From contig NZ_NIHD01000003.1 of the NCBI RefSeq assembly GCF_002806975.1, positions 372,001 through 436,000 on the forward strand: a stretch of DNA of 64,000 nt, read 5' to 3'. Below the pieces are notes generated by a model that was not told the origin of the DNA, made no database searches, and saw only the letters and a program-made list of their open reading frames with translations. Each line of letters starts with the position of its first letter. The stretch's first letter is position 1. The position numbers were made by a program, and so were the translations under genes. Positions 62,947 to 64,000 of the stretch are shown one piece after another. The stretch is from Marinobacter aromaticivorans (GTDB lineage: Bacteria > Pseudomonadota > Gammaproteobacteria > Pseudomonadales > Oleiphilaceae).

Positions 62947-64000
62947 ATGAAGCAGAAAATTTCGTTCAGCCTGTTAAGGGCTACTTTTGCGGCGGTCGCC
63001 CTGATGCTTGTGGCAGCTACCAGCGCTCAGGCCGAACTGCTGATCCGTATTACCGAAGGCGCGGACTCGGCAATTCCGGTTTCCGTAGTGCCGTTTGCCG
63101 AGAATGGCAACATGCCCGCAGGCGACAAACTCAGTAGCATCGTACAGGCAGACCTGGCCATGAGTGGCGAGTTCCGGCCCCTGCCTCCGGAGAAAATGCT
63201 GAGTCTTCCCTCCCGGCGCTCCGAGGTGTACTTCCGGGACTGGCGTTTACTCGGCCAGCGATATGTGCTGGTCGGCGAACTCACCCGCGAAGGGGATCGC
63301 ATACAGGCGCGTTACGAGCTGTTTGATGTCAACCGGGAAGAGCGAATCCTGGGTGAAACGGCTGCAGCCCCGGCCTCCAATATGCGCTCGCTGGCCCACC
63401 ATGTAAGTGACAAGGTCTACGAGGCGATCACGGGCGTTAAAGGGGCATTTTCCACCAAGCTTGCATACGTCACGCTTGATATGAGTAACGGAGAACCCCG
63501 TTACCGCCTGGAGGTCAGTGATATCGATGGAAAGCGGGCCAGGGTACGGCTTCAGAGTAAGGAACCGATTTTGTCCCCGGCCTGGTCTCCGGATGGAAAG
63601 AAGCTGGCCTATGTGTCATTCGAAACCGGTAAACCCGTTATTTTTGTACACGAACTCAGTACCGGCCAGCGCACAAAAGTAGCGGATTTTCCGGGTCTGA
63701 ACTCGGCACCTGCCTGGTCGGCGGATGGGCAATCCCTGCTGATGACTCTGTCAAAAGATGGTAATGCTGAAATCTACCAGATGAATCTTCAGTCCCGGAA
63801 GGTGACAAAGCTTACCAATCACTGGGCCATTGATACCGAGGCGGTATGGGACAGCGAAGGCAAGGGGATATTCTTCACATCGGACCGCTCCGGTGGCCCG
63901 CAGATATACTATATGGCAAAGCCTGGTGCCGAGCCGCGCCGGATCACATTCGGCAGCCGTTACAACGCTCGCCCGCGCCCGGACAACACAGGTAACTACG
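62947..64000 (+). CDS. tolB: TolB, periplasmic beta-propeller protein (3' end outside window)
   Basis: The open frame from ATG at 62947 runs off the window without a stop (351 codons). It has a signal peptide (LLRATFAAVALMLVAATSAQA), a TolB N-terminal domain (ITEGADSAIPVSVVPFAENG, about 34-155), and beta-propeller repeats with SPAWSPDGKKLAYVSFE and SAPAWSADGQSLLMTLS motifs. TolB binds Pal and TolA in the periplasm. It starts 16 nt after tolA. Confidence 0.95.
   Translation, partial: MKQKISFSLLRATFAAVALMLVAATSAQAELLIRITEGADSAIPVSVVPFAENGNMPAGDKLSSIVQADLAMSGEFRPLPPEKMLSLPSRRSEVYFRDWRLLGQRYVLVGELTREGDRIQARYELFDVNREERILGETAAAPASNMRSLAHHVSDKVYEAITGVKGAFSTKLAYVTLDMSNGEPRYRLEVSDIDGKRARVRLQSKEPILSPAWSPDGKKLAYVSFETGKPVIFVHELSTGQRTKVADFPGLNSAPAWSADGQSLLMTLSKDGNAEIYQMNLQSRKVTKLTNHWAIDTEAVWDSEGKGIFFTSDRSGGPQIYYMAKPGAEPRRITFGSRYNARPRPDNTGNY

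Noticed and set aside
1-64000. CRISPR arrays, rRNA or tRNA genes
   Set aside because: No regularly spaced repeats and no rRNA or tRNA sequence was recognised by eye; a tRNA scan was not possible here.

Overview
The window reads as chromosome of a marine-type gammaproteobacterium, most like Marinobacter or a close Pseudomonadales relative. This is inferred from gene content and order: the block comEC-exbB-exbD-msbA-lpxK-(Trm112)-kdsB-(lmw-PTP)-murB, the xseA/guaB-guaA divergence, a FabR-type regulator, a Pseudomonas-like AspRS, and ruvCAB-ybgC-tolQRAB. No rRNA, tRNA or CRISPR array was seen.

Layout. (1) 1-7.2 kb, + strand: end of comEC, then a tightly overlapping envelope operon (ExbB/ExbD-type pair, lipid A flippase MsbA, LpxK, KDO activation by KdsB, MurB). 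(2) 7.2-18.5 kb, housekeeping metabolism: proS and an Lrp-type regulator (-), leuA (+), a cold-shock protein, prpE and xseA (-), guaB-guaA (+). (3) 18.47-21.70 kb: a decayed genomic island at the 3' end of guaA. It is bounded by a 14-bp direct repeat and holds a P4-type integrase pseudogene, a compact two-gene operon that looks like a HicA-like toxin with an HTH partner behind a near-perfect palindromic operator, an AlpA-type regulator and a damaged HTH gene. A transposase scrap lies just outside. (4) 21.8-24.9 kb: an AspT/YidE-type transporter, a short (probably truncated) lipoprotein, and pcm. (5) 24.9-37.6 kb, - strand, visibly GC-richer: zinc alcohol dehydrogenase with a perfect FNR/Anr box, a 2809-residue cyclic beta-glucan synthase, a double UspA protein, a scrap of an erythromycin-esterase-like gene, and a class II (B12) ribonucleotide reductase with an abnormal C-terminus. 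This looks like an imported, partly eroded low-oxygen/stress cluster. (6) 37.7-40.1 kb: two divergent L,D-transpeptidase genes. (7) 40.2-51.6 kb: an RND pump, a TetR regulator, an RbbA-type ABC export operon (HlyD-RbbA-permease) and two convergent c-type cytochrome genes. Nearly identical 16-bp palindromes lie at both outer ends, so the block may be one regulon. (8) 51.7-64 kb, core genes: tadA, galE, ugd, a HIT protein, fabR (-), aspS, ruvC-ruvA-ruvB, ybgC, tolQ-tolR-tolA and the start of tolB, which runs off the window.

The strongest candidates for something not yet described are the two-gene toxin/antitoxin-like module at 19.83-20.68 kb and the palindrome-bounded efflux/cytochrome module at 40.25-51.64 kb. 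All functions are read from sequence and family knowledge; no database search was run.
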